This document shows positions 6,663 to 8,219 of a stretch of 8,219 nt of DNA, piece after piece. Below the pieces are notes generated by a model. The model made no database searches and was not told the origin of the DNA. It was given only the letters and a program-made list of their open reading frames with translations. The first letter of the stretch is position 1, and each line of letters starts with the position of its first letter. Made by a program: the position numbers and the translations under genes. The DNA is from an uncultured Lachnospiraceae bacterium (GTDB lineage: Bacteria; Bacillota; Clostridia; Lachnospirales; Lachnospiraceae): positions 1 to 8,219 of the forward strand of contig CADCRB010000085.1 of assembly GCA_902803745.1 (NCBI GenBank). Reading direction: 5' to 3'.

Positions 6663-8153
6663 ATGAAGAAAATCATCAAAACGGTAATAATAGTCATACT
6701 GATCCTGGGAGCCGTCGGGGCAGGACTGTATTACTACATGATGCCGGAAACACTCAAAGTGGTGGTGGCAGATAAAGGAGTAGTATCTCCGATGCTGTCC
6801 GGCACCGGGAAAATAGAGGGTGACCGGAAGGTTAAGATATATTCCGATGTGGCCGGAGTGATAGACGAAAGATATGTCGAAAAGGGCGAGAGAGTAAAAA
6901 AGGGTGATCTGCTGGTAGGCTATGCCGGAGACAGCCAGCAGAACAGCGTGGATCTTGCAGCTACCGATGTGGAGTACAGTGAGAAGATCCTTGGCGCTGC
7001 TTCTGACAACAGGGCAAAATATCAGAGAAAATATAACGCGGCGGTAAAGCAGATCGAGGAATGCAAGAGTGTATATGCGCTTCTTGAGGTTAATATAATG
7101 TCGATCAATATTAATGATCAGGCAAAGACATATCAGATCAAGGAGCAGCAGAAGGCTTATCAGAACGATATAAATAAGATGCAGGAGGAGATCTCGGAGA
7201 AGCAGTCGGATCTGTCCAAGATAGAGGTGGACCTTAAGGCTATAGAGCTGAAGTCGGAAGAAGACCCTAAAATAATAGATGAGCTCAGGGACAGGGCAAA
7301 GGATAAGCATAATGACATCAAGAAACTTAACGAAAAAATATCAGATGCACAGAGAGCAAGCCTTTGCCTGCCTCAGGAGGGCATGGATCCCGAGACCTAT
7401 AAACAGTACACTGTCTATCAGAATAATCTCGAAACAGTGACCAGAATGTGGTCAGAGGCAAGAACTGACAGGGATACTGCCCAGTCCATGCTTACTGCCT
7501 ATCAGGAGATATATGCAGATCAGCAGACTGTAGAGCACAATAAGCTTTCTCTTTCTCAGGCAGAAAAGGAGCTTCAGAAGGCAAAGAACGGAACCGTATC
7601 CCCTTCGGACGGCATTATCACTAATTGCCTTGTGGATGCCGGTGCCTATGTAGAGAAGGGTGTACCTGTATTTGAGATGCAGACCGATAACGGCTATAAA
7701 GTAAACATGATGGTCTCAAAATATGATATAGCATCTGTAAGGGAGGGGCAGAGCGCTGACATAAAGATAGGTAATATGGAATATGTCGGAAAGGTTTCAA
7801 AGATAAACCAGGCTGCCGAGAATGATGCTTCAGGAAAAGCAAAGGCAAGCATTGAGATCGATATAGATACTGATGAGGATATGATAATCGGGCTTGATGC
7901 AGATGTTACTCTTAAACTTGCTGATGCAATGGGAGTGCTGAAGGTTCCTACTGAGTGTATATATAATGATGATGAGGGATCCTTCGTCTATGTCATTGAG
8001 GACGGAACGGTGGCGAAGAAATACGTCACTATCGGTGTCAAGGACAGTATGAATACACAGGTGGAGGGTATCGAAGAAGGTGCTCATGTCGTTATCGATC
8101 CGGGAGCATCATCCAGTCTGGGTGAAGAGGTTAAAGAGGAAGTAATAACTTGA
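6663..8153 (+). CDS. Membrane-anchored HlyD/MacA-type adaptor of the ABC exporter
   Basis: The 496-residue product is a membrane fusion (adaptor) subunit that should dock on the extracellular domains of the permease. It has one N-terminal TM anchor (about 4-26) without a lipobox cysteine, a first half-lipoyl motif (GVIDERYVEKGERVKKGDLL, 65-84), a long helical, Gln/Glu/Lys-rich coiled-coil region (about 95-310), the second half-lipoyl motif (SPSDGIITNCLVDAGAYVEK, 313-332), a beta-barrel (about 345-420) and a C-terminal membrane-proximal domain (about 425-485). The coiled coil is broken near 199-202 (EEDP) and 235-246 (contains Pro and Gly), and has a helix-poor stretch at 143-152. Its ATG abuts the permease stop with no gap; AAAGGAG (6648-6654) is 8 bases upstream. 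The order ATPase-permease-adaptor supports one complex. A monoderm host would have no TolC partner, so the adaptor would act within the wall; this is inference. Confidence 0.9.
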   Translation: MKKIIKTVIIVILILGAVGAGLYYYMMPETLKVVVADKGVVSPMLSGTGKIEGDRKVKIYSDVAGVIDERYVEKGERVKKGDLLVGYAGDSQQNSVDLAATDVEYSEKILGAASDNRAKYQRKYNAAVKQIEECKSVYALLEVNIMSININDQAKTYQIKEQQKAYQNDINKMQEEISEKQSDLSKIEVDLKAIELKSEEDPKIIDELRDRAKDKHNDIKKLNEKISDAQRASLCLPQEGMDPETYKQYTVYQNNLETVTRMWSEARTDRDTAQSMLTAYQEIYADQQTVEHNKLSLSQAEKELQKAKNGTVSPSDGIITNCLVDAGAYVEKGVPVFEMQTDNGYKVNMMVSKYDIASVREGQSADIKIGNMEYVGKVSKINQAAENDASGKAKASIEIDIDTDEDMIIGLDADVTLKLADAMGVLKVPTECIYNDDEGSFVYVIEDGTVAKKYVTIGVKDSMNTQVEGIEEGAHVVIDPGASSSLGEEVKEEVIT

Positions 8154-8176
8154 CTTGGACACTATAATGGCATAAT
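8150..8176 (+). promoter_or_regulatory. Weak promoter-like motifs after the exporter operon
   Basis: TTGACT (8150-8155, 5 of 6 to the -35 consensus) is followed after 15 bases by CATAAT (8171-8176), a short spacing for a sigma-A promoter. A better -10 match, TATAAT (8163-8168), has no -35 at a useful distance. A T7 run follows (8178-8184). It could start transcription of a gene beyond the window, but the AT-rich setting makes chance matches likely. Confidence 0.25.
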
Positions 8177-8219
8177 ATTTTTTTAACAGAACATCAGAAC
8201 TATACTGCAAAGGCGCAGC

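Noticed and set aside
6609..7310. Minus-strand open frame of 233 codons, Leu/Ile/Tyr-rich
   Set aside because: It is the antisense shadow of the TM and coiled-coil coding region of the adaptor; no family motif seen.

Overview
The window looks like chromosomal DNA from an anaerobic low-to-mid GC Firmicute, most probably a clostridial/Lachnospiraceae-type bacterium. The basis is inference: strong GGAG-type ribosome sites, frequent AGA/AGG and ATA codons, consensus sigma-A-like promoter elements, a TrpA with the PTAEGP variant that I associate with Firmicutes, and a tripartite-like ABC exporter of a kind common in gut and rumen clostridia. All genes lie on the + strand.

Region 1 (1-3249) is the distal half of a tryptophan biosynthesis operon in the order trpC (5' end cut off by the window edge), trpF, trpB, trpA. 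The genes overlap by 4, 8 and 8 bases, so translation is probably coupled. Together they turn phosphoribosylanthranilate (TrpF) into CdRP, then indole-3-glycerol phosphate (TrpC), then tryptophan (TrpA/TrpB complex). The catalytic residues of TrpC, TrpF and TrpB are in place; TrpA carries Glu where the enterobacterial enzyme has its second catalytic acid, Asp60.

Region 2 (3250-3395) is a gap of about 145 bases. It holds a possible composite terminator hairpin straddling the trpA stop, a convincing promoter (TTGTAA, 17-base spacer, extended -10 TGATATAAT), a perfect 17-base palindrome lying over that -10, and a short leader.

Region 3 (3396-8153) is a three-gene ABC exporter operon: a MacB/LolD-type ATPase with an unusual repetitive, highly charged N-terminal extension of about 75 residues, an 8-TM FtsX/MacB-type permease of 778 residues, and a membrane-anchored HlyD/MacA-type adaptor with a long coiled-coil region. 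The spacings are 6 and 0 bases, so the three are almost certainly co-transcribed and form one machine: ATPase in the cytoplasm, permease in the membrane, adaptor reaching into the cell wall. The substrate cannot be told from the sequence, and no dedicated regulator gene is present here.

Region 4 (8154-8219) is a short AT-rich tail with -10-like motifs and a T7 run but no clear terminator. Nothing here amounts to a demonstrably new system. The points most worth checking are the repeat extension on the ATPase, the operator-like palindrome on its promoter, the architecture of the adaptor coiled coil, and the Asp-to-Glu change in TrpA.
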